Positions 26,466 through 38,659 of a DNA stretch of 64,000 bases are shown piece by piece. This stretch comes from Streptomyces fungicidicus (lineage in GTDB: Bacteria; Actinomycetota; Actinomycetes; Streptomycetales; Streptomycetaceae). Below the pieces are notes generated by a model. It made no database searches, had not been told where the DNA came from, and worked only from the letters and a program-made list of their open reading frames with translations. The stretch lies in the NCBI RefSeq assembly GCF_003665435.1, contig NZ_CP023407.1, positions 1,302,001-1,366,000 on the forward strand. The letters run 5' to 3'. Both the position numbers and the translations under genes were made by a program. Numbering within the stretch: the stretch's first letter is position 1; the number at the start of each line of letters is the position of its first letter.

Positions 26466-27022
26466 CGTGCGCCTTCCGTCTTGTTGATCAGGTGATTGAG
26501 GGTCTCGACCCATGCGTTGTGCTCCGCCGCGCTGTCGGAGCGGAAGCCCGAGTCGATCAGCCGCTCGCCGTGCGCCCAGGTGACGACCAGCAGGCCGCCC
26601 TCGGTGAGGACCTTGCCCGCGATGCCCTTGTCGAGCCGGGCGCCGCGCAGCGCACGGGCCGGGACGAAGAAGTCGTCCGCCCCGGGGCGTACGACGTCCA
26701 GTCCGGCGTCGGTCAGCGTGAGCTCGGCACGGCTGCGGGTGCCCAGGCCGTGCGCCACGATGCGGTCCAGCCACTGACCGGCGGTGGTGGATCCGTGGTA
26801 GCGGCCGCTCATCGTCAGTCTCGCCGGGCCCGGGTCGTCCGGCGCGCCGTGCAGCTCGGGCAGGTCGCCCTGGAGGGTGCCCCGCCACTTCCAGCCTTCG
26901 CGCATCAGCCAGTAGACGAGCGCGACGAAGAGGGCGAGTCCGACGACCCAGCCGATCCGGGCGGCCCAGTCGGTCACTTCCGCCGATTCCTTCTCGGCGG
27001 CCAGCAGGAGGAGAGGTGTCAC
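26462..27022 (-). CDS. PH-like domain membrane protein inside the pyr operon
   Basis: Single-pass membrane protein of 186 residues with no known enzymatic motif. One membrane segment at about 21-40 ([20 protein letters not shown]) is followed by a cytoplasmic domain of about 140 residues rich in strands, resembling a bacterial PH-like fold. It is inserted between pyrC and carA with 4-bp overlaps at both ends (GTGA and ATGA), so it is translated strictly with the pathway enzymes. The position suggests it tethers or regulates them; that is inference. From memory the same gene sits here in other Streptomyces. Confidence 0.8.
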   Translation of the reverse strand: MTPLLLLAAEKESAEVTDWAARIGWVVGLALFVALVYWLMREGWKWRGTLQGDLPELHGAPDDPGPARLTMSGRYHGSTTAGQWLDRIVAHGLGTRSRAELTLTDAGLDVVRPGADDFFVPARALRGARLDKGIAGKVLTEGGLLVVTWAHGERLIDSGFRSDSAAEHNAWVETLNHLINKTEGAR

Positions 27023-28305
27023 GTGAGCTTCCCGTCGACGAGCGTGGCCTTGCCCCGGAGCCAGGTGTGCGTGACACGGCCCGGCAGCTCACGGCCCTCG
27101 TAGGGGGTGTTGCGGCTGCGCGAGGCGAAGCCCGCGGGGTCCACAGGGCCACGGTATGCCGAGTCGACGAGGGTGAGGTTGGCGGGCTCACCTGCCGAGA
27201 CGGGACGGCCATGGCCCTCGGCCTGTCCGATGCGTGCGGGCTGGAAGGACATGCGGTCGGCGACGCCGGCCCAGTCCAGCAGGCCCGTGTCGACCATTGT
27301 CCCCTGGACCACGGACAGTGCGGTCTCCAGGCCGACCATGCCCATGGCGGCGGCGGCCCACTCGCAGTCCTTGTCCTCGTGCGGGTGCGGGGCGTGGTCG
27401 GTGGCGACGATGTCGATGGTGCCGTCGGCGAGCGCCTCGCGCAGCGCCATGACGTCCCGCTCGGTGCGCAGCGGCGGGTTGACCTTGTAGACCGGGTTGT
27501 ACGACCGGACCAGTTCGTCGGTGAGCAGCAGGTGGTGCGGGGTGACCTCGGCGGTGACCCGGATGCCGCGGGACTTGGCCCAGCGGACGATCTCGACGGA
27601 CCCGGCGGTCGACAGGTGGCAGATGTGCACCCGGGAGCCGACGTGCTCGGCGAGGAGCACGTCGCGGGCGATGATCGACTCCTCGGCGACCGCGGGCCAG
27701 CCGCCCAGGCCCAGTTCCGCGGAGACGACGCCCTCGTTCATCTGGGCGCCCTCGGTCAGCCGGGGCTCCTGGGCGTGCTGGGCCACGACGCCGTCGAAGG
27801 CCTTCACGTACTCCAGTGCGCGGCGCATGATCACGGCGTCGTGGACGCACTTGCCGTCGTCGGAGAAGACGGTGACGCCGGCCGCGGACTCGTGCATCGC
27901 GCCCAGCTCGGCGAGCTTCTTCCCGTCCAGGCCGACGGTGACGGCGCCGATGGGCCGTACGTCGCAGTAGCCGTGCTCCTGGCCGAGCCGCCAGACCTGC
28001 TCGACCACGCCGGCGGTGTCGGCGACCGGGAAGGTGTTGGCCATGGCGAACACGGCCGTGTAGCCGCCGCTCGCCGCCGCCCGGGTGCCGGTCAGGACGG
28101 TCTCGGAGTCCTCGCGGCCGGGCTCGCGCAGGTGGGTGTGCAGGTCGACGAGGCCCGGCAGGAGGATCCTGCCCCCGGCCTCGACGACGTCGGCGCCGTC
28201 GGCCGGCAGCCCGGTGCCCACCTGAGTGATCGTTTCGCCGTCGATCAGGACGTCCTGCGGCTCGCCGCCGAGCACCTTCGCACCACGGATCAGGGTCTTG
28301 CTCAT
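27019..28305 (-). CDS. pyrC: Dihydroorotase
   Basis: Cyclises carbamoyl aspartate to dihydroorotate. 428 residues, class I (long, amidohydrolase) type. Metal ligands in [10 protein letters not shown] (residue about 53), with HICHLSTAG, and ATDHAPH for the catalytic Asp. ATG at 28305, 5 bp after the pyrB stop; it overlaps the next gene by 4 bp. Third pathway enzyme of the operon. Confidence 0.97.
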   Translation of the reverse strand: MSKTLIRGAKVLGGEPQDVLIDGETITQVGTGLPADGADVVEAGGRILLPGLVDLHTHLREPGREDSETVLTGTRAAASGGYTAVFAMANTFPVADTAGVVEQVWRLGQEHGYCDVRPIGAVTVGLDGKKLAELGAMHESAAGVTVFSDDGKCVHDAVIMRRALEYVKAFDGVVAQHAQEPRLTEGAQMNEGVVSAELGLGGWPAVAEESIIARDVLLAEHVGSRVHICHLSTAGSVEIVRWAKSRGIRVTAEVTPHHLLLTDELVRSYNPVYKVNPPLRTERDVMALREALADGTIDIVATDHAPHPHEDKDCEWAAAAMGMVGLETALSVVQGTMVDTGLLDWAGVADRMSFQPARIGQAEGHGRPVSAGEPANLTLVDSAYRGPVDPAGFASRSRNTPYEGRELPGRVTHTWLRGKATLVDGKLT

Positions 28306-28310
28306 CGTTC

Positions 28311-29291
28311 TTACTTCTCCTCGGTGGTACGGGCGGGGGTGAAGGCGGGTTCGTTGCCGCCGAGCAGCAGGTACAGGACGGCCATCCGGACGGAGACACC
28401 GTTGGCGACCTGTTCGATCACGGTGCAGCGGTCGGAGTCCGCGACCTCGGCGGTGATCTCCATGCCACGGACCATCGGGCCGGGGTGCATCACGATGGCG
28501 TGCTCCGGCATCCGCGCCATCCGGTCGCCGTCGAGGCCGTAGCGGCGGGAGTACTCCCGCTCGGTGGGGAAGAAGGCGGCGTTCATCCGCTCGCGCTGGA
28601 CGCGCAGCATCATCACCGCGTCGGACTTGGTCAGCACCGAGTCGAGGTCGTAGGACACCTCGCAGGGCCAGGTGTCGACGCCGACCGGCAGCAGGGTCGG
28701 CGGGGCGACCAGGGTGACCTCGGCGCCGAGGGTGTGCAGCAGGTCGACGTTGGAGCGGGCGACCCGGCTGTGCAGGACGTCGCCGACGACGGTGATGCGC
28801 CGGCCGGAGAGGTCCTTGCCGAGCCCGGCGTCCCGGCCGACCAGCCGGCGCCGCATGGTGAACGCGTCCAGCAGGGCCTGCGTGGGGTGCTGGTGGGTGC
28901 CGTCGCCCGCGTTGATCACATGGGCGTCGATCCAGCCGGACGTGGCCAGCCGGTACGGGGCCCCGGAGGCGCCGTGCCGGATGACCACGGCGTCGACCCC
29001 CATGGCTTCCAGGGTCTGGGCGGTGTCCTTCAGGGACTCGCCCTTGGAGACGCTGGAGCCCTTGGCGGTGAAGTTGATGACGTCCGCGGACAGCCGCTTC
29101 TCGGCGGCCTCGAAGGAGATCCGGGTGCGGGTGGAGTCCTCGAAGAAGAGGTTCACCACGGTCCGGCCGCGCAGGGTCGGCAGTTTCTTGATCGGCCGGT
29201 CGGCGACCCGGGCCATCTCCTCGGCGGTGTCGAGGATCAGGACGGCGTCGTCGCGGGTGAGGTCGGCGGCCGAGATGAGATGACGCTGCAT
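28311..29291 (-). CDS. pyrB: Aspartate carbamoyltransferase catalytic subunit
   Basis: Condenses carbamoyl phosphate with aspartate. 326 residues. Carbamoyl phosphate site [13 protein letters not shown], then [17 protein letters not shown], and [10 protein letters not shown] near the C-terminus for aspartate. No pyrI regulatory-subunit gene is next to it, in line with actinobacteria. ATG at 29291; it lies 103 bp after pyrR, the largest gap at the 5' end of the operon. Confidence 0.97.
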   Translation of the reverse strand: MQRHLISAADLTRDDAVLILDTAEEMARVADRPIKKLPTLRGRTVVNLFFEDSTRTRISFEAAEKRLSADVINFTAKGSSVSKGESLKDTAQTLEAMGVDAVVIRHGASGAPYRLATSGWIDAHVINAGDGTHQHPTQALLDAFTMRRRLVGRDAGLGKDLSGRRITVVGDVLHSRVARSNVDLLHTLGAEVTLVAPPTLLPVGVDTWPCEVSYDLDSVLTKSDAVMMLRVQRERMNAAFFPTEREYSRRYGLDGDRMARMPEHAIVMHPGPMVRGMEITAEVADSDRCTVIEQVANGVSVRMAVLYLLLGGNEPAFTPARTTEEK

Positions 29292-29394
29292 CTGTCAGGC
29301 TCCGTAAGGCAGTTCAATGAGGAGAAATCGGGCAGACGGGTGCGCCCGTGGGCGCGCCGAGCCGGCGCACGCCGTCGACGTGCGCGCCGAAGCG

Positions 29395-30006
<612 letters not shown>

Positions 30007-30035
30007 TCTTAAAGGACGTCGGATGTGCGTTCCTC

Positions 30036-30041
30036 AGGCTA
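30036..30041 (-). promoter_or_regulatory. Candidate pyr operon -10 box
   Basis: TAGCCT on the minus strand, about 65 nt upstream of the pyrR start, would give a leader of roughly 60 nt that includes the PyrR site. No good -35 is visible. Confidence 0.35.
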
Positions 30042-30135
30042 GCAGGTCGCCATCCGGCGGCAGCGACACCCCCGATCACCCGTATGGCGTAGCCGATCTT
30101 CGCTACCACGGAAGAGTCGGTGTGGACCATTCGGC

Positions 30136-30165
30136 TTGACGCACGAGTGTAACGCTGCGTAACCT
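30136..30165 (+). promoter_or_regulatory. bldD promoter
   Basis: -35 TTGACG (30136-30141) and -10 TAACCT (30160-30165) with an 18-nt spacer, about 70 nt before the bldD start. The -10 box lies inside the tandem BldD boxes, as expected for autorepression. Confidence 0.65.
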
Positions 30166-30178
30166 CACAGTGAGTTAC
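30149..30178 (+). promoter_or_regulatory. Two tandem BldD boxes
   Basis: GTAACGCTGCGTAAC (30149-30163) matches the BldD box nTnACnC(A/T)GnGTnAn at every fixed position. The adjoining CTCACAGTGAGTTAC (30164-30178) has one mismatch. Both overlap the bldD -10 region. BldD autoregulation is established in S. coelicolor. Confidence 0.8.
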
Positions 30179-30233
30179 CAGCCGCGCGGCATGGAAACCA
30201 GCCAGTCGCGTCGACACAGTGCCGGGGAGCCAT

Positions 30234-30737
30234 ATGTCCAGCGAATACGCCAAACAGCTCGGGGCCAAGCTCCGGGCGATCCGCACCCAGCAGGGCCTTT
30301 CCCTCCACGGTGTCGAGGAGAAGTCCCAGGGCCGCTGGAAGGCGGTCGTGGTCGGTTCGTACGAGCGCGGCGACCGCGCCGTGACCGTGCAGCGCCTCGC
30401 GGAGCTGGCGGACTTCTACGGCGTCCCGGTGCAGGAGCTGCTGCCCGGCACGACTCCCGGCGGCGCCGCCGAGCCGCCGCCGAAGCTGGTCCTGGACCTG
30501 GAGCGGCTGGCCACGGTGCCGGCCGAGAAGGCGGGCCCGCTGCAGCGCTACGCGGCGACGATCCAGTCGCAGCGCGGTGACTACAACGGCAAGGTGCTCT
30601 CGATCCGCCAGGACGACCTGCGCACGCTCGCCGTGATCTACGACCAGTCGCCCTCGGTCCTCACCGAGCAGCTGATCAACTGGGGCGTGCTGGACGCGGA
30701 CGCGCGCCGTGCCGTGGCCACGCACGAGGAGGCGTAA
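30234..30737 (+). CDS. bldD: BldD developmental master regulator
   Basis: Transcriptional repressor that holds back sporulation genes during vegetative growth. 167 residues. N-terminal helix-turn-helix at about 8-68 (LGAKLRAIRTQQGLSLHGVEEKSQ). The C-terminal domain carries the complete cyclic-di-GMP signature: RGD at 114-116, eight residues, then RQDD at 125-128. A tetramer of c-di-GMP glues two protomers together, as known for this protein. ATG 30234 with GGGGAG upstream; the longer in-frame MPGSH start at 30219 is rejected. Divergent from the pyr operon; ends in a very strong palindromic terminator. Confidence 0.98.
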   Translation: MSSEYAKQLGAKLRAIRTQQGLSLHGVEEKSQGRWKAVVVGSYERGDRAVTVQRLAELADFYGVPVQELLPGTTPGGAAEPPPKLVLDLERLATVPAEKAGPLQRYAATIQSQRGDYNGKVLSIRQDDLRTLAVIYDQSPSVLTEQLINWGVLDADARRAVATHEEA

Positions 30738-30780
30738 CCGCTTCGCGGGCACGCGGATCCACGGGTACGCAGAAACGTGC

Positions 30781-30824
30781 CGCCGGGGTGGTCCGGACCT
30801 CATGAGGTCCGGACCACCCCGGCG
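30781..30824. terminator. 44-bp perfect palindrome between bldD and nusB
   Basis: Two 22-nt arms beginning CGCCGGGGTGGTCCGG pair with no mismatch or loop beyond the central CATG. On the plus strand it is followed by CTTTT, so it can end bldD transcription; it also faces the convergent nusB. Confidence 0.9.
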
Positions 30825-30871
30825 CTTTTGCATACCGTGGGGACAGCGTCCTTACGGCGCGCCGCGCACGC

Positions 30872-31303
30872 TCACGCCTCGCGGCGGAGCGACGGCTTCA
30901 GCTCCTTGAGCCTGCCGAGCAGACCGTTCACGAACGAGGGCGACTCGTCCGTCGAGAACTCCTTCGCCAGCTGCACCATCTCGTCGAGGACAACCGCGTC
31001 CGGGGTCTCGTCCACCCAGATCAGCTCGTACGCGCCGAGCCGCAGGATGCTGCGGTCGACGACCGGCATCCGGTCGAGCGTCCAGCCGACCGAGTACTGG
31101 CCGATCAGCTCGTCGATGCGCTTCGCGTGCTCCGCGTAGCCCTCGACGAGCTGCATCGTGTACTCGCTGACCGGCGGCTGCCGGGTGTCGGACCGGGCGT
31201 GCCGGATCCAGTCGGCGAGGACGGTCAGGACCTCGGCGCCGCGCTGATCGCCCTCGAAGATGATCTGGAAGGCGCGCTTGCGGGCCGTGTTGCGGGCAGC
31301 CAC
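30872..31303 (-). CDS. nusB: Transcription antitermination factor NusB
   Basis: Binds boxA RNA with S10/NusE and supports rRNA transcription antitermination. 143 residues, all-helical. Conserved ends AARNTARKRAFQIIFEGDQRG and TPDAVVLDEMVQLAKEFSTDESPSFVNGLLGRL. The GTG start at 31303 lies 2 bp after the efp stop, so expression follows efp. This efp-nusB pairing is common in actinobacteria. Confidence 0.96.
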   Translation of the reverse strand: MAARNTARKRAFQIIFEGDQRGAEVLTVLADWIRHARSDTRQPPVSEYTMQLVEGYAEHAKRIDELIGQYSVGWTLDRMPVVDRSILRLGAYELIWVDETPDAVVLDEMVQLAKEFSTDESPSFVNGLLGRLKELKPSLRREA

Positions 31304-31305
31304 GG

Positions 31306-31872
31306 TTAGCTGTTCACCCGGCCGAGGTAGTCGCTCGTACGGGTGTCGACCTTGATCTTCTCACCGGTGGTGATGAAGAGGGGGACCTGGATCTGGTGAC
31401 CGGTCTCCAGGGTGGCCGGCTTGGTGCCGCCGGTGGAGCGGTCGCCCTGCACGCCCGGCTCGGTCTCCTGGATGGTCAGCTCGACGGCGGCCGGCAGCTC
31501 GACGAAGAGCACCTCGCCCTCGTGCTGTGCGACGGTCGCCTCGAAGCCCTCGATGAGGAAGTTCGCGGCGTCCGCGACCGTCTTGCGGTCGATGTGGAGC
31601 TGGTCGTAGGTCTGCATGTCCATGAAGACGAAGTAGTCGCCGTCCATGTACGAGAACTGCATGTCGCGCTTGTCGACGGTGGCCGTTTCGACCTTGACGC
31701 CGGCGTTGAAGGTCTTGTCGACGGTCTTGCCGGACAGCACGTTCTTCAGCTTGGTGCGCACGAAGGCGGGGCCCTTGCCGGGCTTGACGTGCTGGAACTC
31801 GACGACGGACCAGAGCTGGCCGCCTTCGAGCTTGAGCACCATGCCGTTCTTGAGGTCGTTCGTGGAAGCCAC
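31306..31872 (-). CDS. efp: Elongation factor P
   Basis: Rescues ribosomes stalled on polyproline. 188 residues, three beta-barrel domains: KOW-like (1-65), OB (66-130) and C-terminal (131-188). The tip loop is VKPGKGPAF with Lys33 between prolines, the PGKGP form that in some actinobacteria works without lysine modification. No epmA/B or deoxyhypusine-type gene is in the window. ATG at 31872. The M24 peptidase-like gene lies 74 bp upstream on the same strand. Confidence 0.96.
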   Translation of the reverse strand: MASTNDLKNGMVLKLEGGQLWSVVEFQHVKPGKGPAFVRTKLKNVLSGKTVDKTFNAGVKVETATVDKRDMQFSYMDGDYFVFMDMQTYDQLHIDRKTVADAANFLIEGFEATVAQHEGEVLFVELPAAVELTIQETEPGVQGDRSTGGTKPATLETGHQIQVPLFITTGEKIKVDTRTSDYLGRVNS

Positions 31873-31946
31873 GGTTGCGGAATCTCCTGGGCTGGACTGA
31901 CTGACGTGGACGACGGCCGGGGCGGGGGCAGGCGCACAGCGCGGGG

Positions 31947-33053
31947 CTAGAGCGCGAGCAGCTCCTTGGTCGTGATGGTGAGTAGCTCGGGTCCGCCGTC
32001 CGCCTCGGGGCGCACGACGAGCGTGTCATCGATCCGGACTCCGCCCCTGCCCGGGAGATGGACCCCCGGTTCGACGGTTACCGGCACGCAAGCGTCCAGT
32101 TTACCCATGGCCGCCGGGGTCAATTGAGGGTCCTCGTCGATTTCCAGTCCTACGCCGTGGCCGGTGGCCATGGGAAGGGCCTCGGCGTACCCGGCGGAGT
32201 CCAGTACGTGGCGGGCCGCGCGGTCCACGTCACGGCAGGCGGCGCCGGGGACGAGGGACTCCCGGCCGGCGCGCTGGGCCGAGAAGACGAGGTCGTACAG
32301 CTCGATCTGCCAGTCCGCGGGGGCCGTGCCGATGACGAACGTGCGGCCGATCTCGCAGCGGTAGCCGCGGTAGGTGGCGCCCAGGCAGACGGAGAGGAAG
32401 TCGCCCTCCTCCACGCGGCGGTCGGTGGGGCGGTGGCCCGGCCGGCCGGCGTTCGGGCCGGTGGCGACGGAGGTGGGGAACGCGGGGCCGTCGGCGCCGT
32501 GGTCGACGAGGCGGCGCTCGAGTTCGAGGGCGAGGTGGCGTTCGGTGCGGCCGACGAGGATGGACTCCAGGAGTTCGCCCAGGGCCTGGTCGGCGATCTC
32601 TGCGCCGATGCGGAGGCAGGAGATCTCCTCCTCGTCCTTGACGATGCGCTGCTGTTCGACCGCGCAGCCGATGCCGGCGAGGCGGAGGCGGGGGGCGACG
32701 GAGTGGATCTCGCGGTGGCGGGTGACGGTGAGATGGTGTTCTTCCACCGCGAGGGAGTCGACGCCCTGGGCCGCGGCGAGGCCGGCGGCGGCTACTGCGG
32801 CGTCGCCGCCGAGGCCGGGGACGATGTGGACGCGCAGGGCTTCGTCGGGGCGGCTCTGGGGTGAGCGGTCGTCGGGCGGGCCGACGCACACCAGCAGGTC
32901 CTCGGTTCCGCCCAGCAGGAGCACGGCGCCTTCGGGGGCGGCGCCGGCGAGGTAGCGCACGTTGGCGGGGCGGGACACCAGCGCCGCCGCGCTGCCGCCC
33001 GCGTTGCAGCAATCCCTTAGCCGCGTCCGGCGGACCGCGTGAACCTCTGACAT
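31947..33053 (-). CDS. M24 (Xaa-Pro peptidase-like) protein with altered metal site
   Basis: 368 residues with the creatinase-like N-terminal domain and the pita-bread C-terminal domain of Xaa-Pro peptidases (often called pepQ at this locus). The fold landmarks are present: [32 protein letters not shown] (His299), and [17 protein letters not shown] (Glu328). The metal-ligand positions differ from active enzymes: the first Asp is Cys223 ([19 protein letters not shown]), the second is Glu234, and the final Glu is Asp342. Catalysis by the usual dinuclear centre is doubtful. ATG 33053 is chosen because the 38 codons before it are low-complexity. Upstream of efp, which also handles proline-rich proteins. 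Confidence 0.85.
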   Translation of the reverse strand: MSEVHAVRRTRLRDCCNAGGSAAALVSRPANVRYLAGAAPEGAVLLLGGTEDLLVCVGPPDDRSPQSRPDEALRVHIVPGLGGDAAVAAAGLAAAQGVDSLAVEEHHLTVTRHREIHSVAPRLRLAGIGCAVEQQRIVKDEEEISCLRIGAEIADQALGELLESILVGRTERHLALELERRLVDHGADGPAFPTSVATGPNAGRPGHRPTDRRVEEGDFLSVCLGATYRGYRCEIGRTFVIGTAPADWQIELYDLVFSAQRAGRESLVPGAACRDVDRAARHVLDSAGYAEALPMATGHGVGLEIDEDPQLTPAAMGKLDACVPVTVEPGVHLPGRGGVRIDDTLVVRPEADGGPELLTITTKELLAL

Positions 33054-33112
33054 TCTTCGAGCGTAGGAGGGGTGGCGGGATGTCGCCGGTCGAGCGGGGC
33101 CGAGTGGGGGGC

Positions 33113-33222
33113 GGGGGTGGGGTGGTGGGGTGAGGGCGCCGCAATCGGGCCCATCCGGTGCTGCCACGGGGAACGGCGTGAGGACCGGCTAAGCGGCGCC
33201 CTCACCCCACCACCCCACCCCC
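33113..33222. repeat. 30-bp perfect inverted repeats around a 50-nt core
   Basis: The arm 33113-33142 (starts GGGGGTGGGGTGGTGGGG, ends GGGCGCCGC) is the exact reverse complement of 33193-33222. The 50-nt core 33143-33192 is less biased. The left arm has five runs of three or more G, so it could also form a quadruplex. It ends 60 bp upstream of the M24 gene start. Confidence 0.9.
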
Positions 33223-33295
33223 CAGCTGCGGGAAGTCGCAACGCACCCAGCTGCGGGAAGTCGCGACGCACCCAGCTGCGGGCAGTCGTGCCGCT
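33221..33295. repeat. Three tandem 25-bp repeats
   Basis: CCCAGCTGCGGGAAGTCGCA plus ACGCA at 33221-33245, then near-copies at 33246-33270 (one change) and 33271-33295. A fourth, diverged copy lies apart at 33389-33413. The third copy runs into CGTGCCGC-TGGG-GCGGCACG (33287-33306), an 8-bp hairpin. Confidence 0.9.
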
Positions 33296-33388
33296 GGGGC
33301 GGCACGGGTGGGCGCAGCGGCACCCCGCGAACGCGGGTGAGTGAAACCCAGCCCCGAGCCCGCACAGCGACCCCAGCCGCGATGCCCG

Positions 33389-33413
33389 CCCAGCTGCAGG
33401 CAGTCGTGCCGAG
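33389..33413. repeat. Separate copy of the 25-bp repeat
   Basis: CCCAGCTGCAGGCAGTCGTG followed by CCGAG, closest to the third tandem copy, 93 bp away and just before the end of the P-loop gene. Confidence 0.75.
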
Positions 33414-33443
33414 GGCTTCGGGGCCGTCAGAAGGCCGGGGTCG

Positions 33444-34292
33444 CTACCACGGTGGGGGGCTGGCGATCGAGCGGGCCAGGACGTCGTCCAGGATGCGGGC
33501 CGTCTCCGGTATGTCCAGCTGGGAGTTGTCGATGATGGGCAGACCCGACCCGTACCAGCCGGCCATGCGGCCGTGGATACGGGCGACCTCCTCGTCGGTG
33601 AGACGCCGGTTGCCCGAGCGCTCCGCGTTGCGCTCCAGGACGATGTCCAGGCCGGGGAGGAGGACGACCGGCAGCAGGCCGGGACCCACGTGCCGCTTCC
33701 AGCCGCCGAGGCCGACGACCGGCCGGTCGGGGAAGACGGCGTCGTCGAGGATGCAGGAGATGCCGTTGGCGAGGAAGTTGCGCGCGGCGAAGCCGCAGGT
33801 GCGGCGGGCCAGGCGGTACTGCGCCTCGGAGTGGTCGTTCCAGCCGGACTGGGGGTCGGCGAAGCCGGAGCGGACCCACTCGCGCACGTCGTCGAGGCTG
33901 ATGTGGGCGGTCGGGACCCGGCGGTGCTCCGCCCAGTACTTGGCCACGCTGGTCTTGCCGGCGCCGGCCGGTCCTATCAGCAGCACCGCCATGATCGTCC
34001 CGGCCGGGTCGGGTGCCGCGGGCGCCTGCGGAGGGCTGGGCATGGCGACCGGGCCGCCGGGCGGCAGCGGCACATGGCCCGTGGTGTCGGGCGGCGGCGG
34101 GAACGAGCCGTGCGGGGCGGGCGCGGGCGGAGGCACCTGAAAGCCCGGTGCCTGGGGCGGCGCGGGCGCGGGGCCCTGGTGCGCGCCTGCTCCGGGCGGC
34201 GGGCCCGGGTGATGTGCGGCCGGTGACCAGCCCGCGGCCGGTCCCTGCCCCTGAGGGGGCGGCGGCAGCGGAGAACCCACTGCGTGCTGCAT
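33444..34292 (-). CDS. P-loop ATP-binding protein with proline-rich N-terminus
   Basis: 282 residues. Residues 1-98 are almost entirely Pro/Gly/Ala/His and surely disordered. Residues 99-282 form a P-loop kinase-like domain with Walker A GPAGAGKTS (107-115), then HISLDDVREW (an Asp pair) and CILDDAVFP. The layout resembles small AAA/zeta-toxin-like or polynucleotide-kinase-like P-loop proteins. Substrate unknown; no antitoxin-like partner is adjacent. ATG 34292 with GGAG about 9 nt upstream. It lies downstream of the aroC-aroK-aroB run, past a terminator-like hairpin, so it may be transcribed on its own. Confidence 0.75.
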   Translation of the reverse strand: MQHAVGSPLPPPPQGQGPAAGWSPAAHHPGPPPGAGAHQGPAPAPPQAPGFQVPPPAPAPHGSFPPPPDTTGHVPLPPGGPVAMPSPPQAPAAPDPAGTIMAVLLIGPAGAGKTSVAKYWAEHRRVPTAHISLDDVREWVRSGFADPQSGWNDHSEAQYRLARRTCGFAARNFLANGISCILDDAVFPDRPVVGLGGWKRHVGPGLLPVVLLPGLDIVLERNAERSGNRRLTDEEVARIHGRMAGWYGSGLPIIDNSQLDIPETARILDDVLARSIASPPPW

Positions 34293-34396
34293 CCGGTGCC
34301 ACTCCGTCTCGTTCAGGCGATGGGCGCTGACAGCGGGCGCTCACCCGCTCTCCGGCACAGCCTAAGGGGCGCAAGGCGCTCCCCTGCCGATCGGTG

Positions 34397-34434
34397 CCGC
34401 CCCCGGCTGTCGTACGGTGAACGGCCGGGGGCGG
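34397..34434 (-). terminator. Terminator after aroB
   Basis: 11-bp perfect stem CCGCCCCCGGC / GCCGGGGGCGG with a 16-nt loop, 16 bp past the aroB stop. Confidence 0.65.
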
Positions 34435-34449
34435 TCCGAAGTGCCCTCG

Positions 34450-37234
<2,785 letters not shown>

Positions 37235-37444
37235 CGGTGCTCCTCCATGCTCGCGCCCCGGTACTGCCCTGCGTACGCGCGGTCTCGCGTACGGCTGCGG
37301 CGTGACGGGGTGCGCGGCCCCGGTCCGCCATGTCCGATCCTCCCACGTCCGGTCCGGGTGTCCGGCCGCCGGTCCATCAGGCGGACGGCGGGATCGCGGG
37401 CCGCGGGAGGCGGCCGGGACGCGGGCCGGAGCCGGGCGGGGCGG

Positions 37445-37780
37445 TCAGGCCCGGCCGTCGCCCGGGCGCTGCCGCGGCGCGTGGGCGCCGAGGAAGTCGG
37501 CCCCGCTGGGCTGCTGCGCGGGCCCTGCGGGCCGCGGTGCGTACTGGCCCAGGTAGTCCGCGCCGCTGCCCTGGCCGTACTGGGCCGCGGCGTGTACCGG
37601 ACGGCCGTCGCGGACCGCGCGGCGATACGCGACCTTGCGTTTGATCTTCACGGCCCAGGACGACAGGACGGCTAGCACGACCAGGGCCAGCACCGTGATC
37701 TGCACCCAGTCGGGCAGGAAGCCCAGCACGGACTCGAATATCTGGGACTTCACCGACGCCAGCGGTATGCCTGCGGACAT
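37445..37780 (-). CDS. Small membrane protein with repeated C-terminal motif
   Basis: 111 residues, function unknown. One membrane segment at about 26-46 (WVQITVLALVVLAVLSSWAVK) is followed by a basic stop (KIKRKVAYRR) and a disordered cytoplasmic tail. The tail carries two copies of a 12-residue motif: SGADYLGQYAPR (72-83) and SGADFLGAHAPR (92-103). ATG at 37780. It lies 51 bp after aroE and before aroC on the same strand. The repeated motif could be a protein docking site, which is speculation. Confidence 0.7.
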   Translation of the reverse strand: MSAGIPLASVKSQIFESVLGFLPDWVQITVLALVVLAVLSSWAVKIKRKVAYRRAVRDGRPVHAAAQYGQGSGADYLGQYAPRPAGPAQQPSGADFLGAHAPRQRPGDGRA

Positions 37781-37831
37781 GGAACGCGTTCCCCTCCCCT
37801 GTTCCGCCCCCTGCGGAACCGAGGGTGGATC

Positions 37832-38659
37832 CTAGCGGTCCGCGAGGGCGCGTTCGCCCGCTTTTCGCATGGCCTCCAGCGGCGCCGGGGTGTGGCCGGT
37901 CATCTGCTCCACCTGCAGCACCGCCTGGTGCACCAGCAGGTCGAGACCGCCGACCACGGCGCCCCCGTACGCCGACCAGCGGGCGGCGAGCTCGGTCGGC
38001 CACGGGTCGTAGAGGACGTCGAAGAGTGCCGCCGGGCGTTCCGGGACGGCCCGGGCGAGGGTGTCCGTGACACCTGCCGGGGTGGTGCTGACGACCAGGG
38101 GGGCGTGCAGGGCCCGCTCGGCGTCGTCCCAGTCGGCGATGCGCAGGGTCACGTCGAGCCGCTCGGCCCACCGGCGCATCTCGGTGGCACGGGCGGCGCT
38201 GCGGACGTAGACGACGATCTCGTCCGAGCAGATCCGGCCCAGCGCGGCCAGCGCCGAGGAGGCGGTGGCGCCCGCGCCGAGGATCGCGGCCGTCTCCACC
38301 TTGTCGATGCCGTGCTCCCGCAGGGCGGCGACCATCCCGGGGATGTCGGTGTTGTCGCCGGTGCGGCGGCCGTCCGGCGTGAGGACGACCGTGTTGACCG
38401 CCTCCACCGAGGTCGCGGTGTCGCTGATCGAGTCGAGCAGCGGGATCACGGCCCGCTTCAGCGGCATCGTCAGCGACAGTCCCGCCCACTGCGGTCCCAG
38501 CGTGTCGAAGAAGCCCGGGAGCGCCTGCTCGTCGACGTCGAAACGGTCGTACGTCCAGCCTTCCAGACCCAGCTCCGCGTAGGCCGTGCGGTGCAGCACC
38601 GGGGAGAGGGAGTGGGCGATCGGGGAGCCGAGCACGGCGGCCCTGCGGGCGGCGGGCAT
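37832..38659 (-). CDS. aroE: Shikimate dehydrogenase
   Basis: NADPH-dependent reduction of 3-dehydroshikimate. 275 residues. Substrate site GSPIAHSLSPVLHRTAY (about 10-26), catalytic Lys in LTMPLKRAV, NADP loop ILGAGATASSALAAL, and NTDIPG. ATG 38659 shares one base with the mltG stop (TGATG), so the two are coupled. Some residues beyond the NADP loop (RSAARATEMRR) are basic, fitting NADPH preference. Confidence 0.95.
   Translation of the reverse strand: MPAARRAAVLGSPIAHSLSPVLHRTAYAELGLEGWTYDRFDVDEQALPGFFDTLGPQWAGLSLTMPLKRAVIPLLDSISDTATSVEAVNTVVLTPDGRRTGDNTDIPGMVAALREHGIDKVETAAILGAGATASSALAALGRICSDEIVVYVRSAARATEMRRWAERLDVTLRIADWDDAERALHAPLVVSTTPAGVTDTLARAVPERPAALFDVLYDPWPTELAARWSAYGGAVVGGLDLLVHQAVLQVEQMTGHTPAPLEAMRKAGERALADR

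Larger units (their letters stand above)
33054..33443. other. 390-bp gene-free region rich in repeats
   Basis: Between the M24 gene and the P-loop gene there is no plausible coding sequence on either strand; the small frames crossing it come from G- and C-runs. It holds a 30-bp inverted repeat pair and four copies of a 25-bp motif, listed separately. Confidence 0.8.
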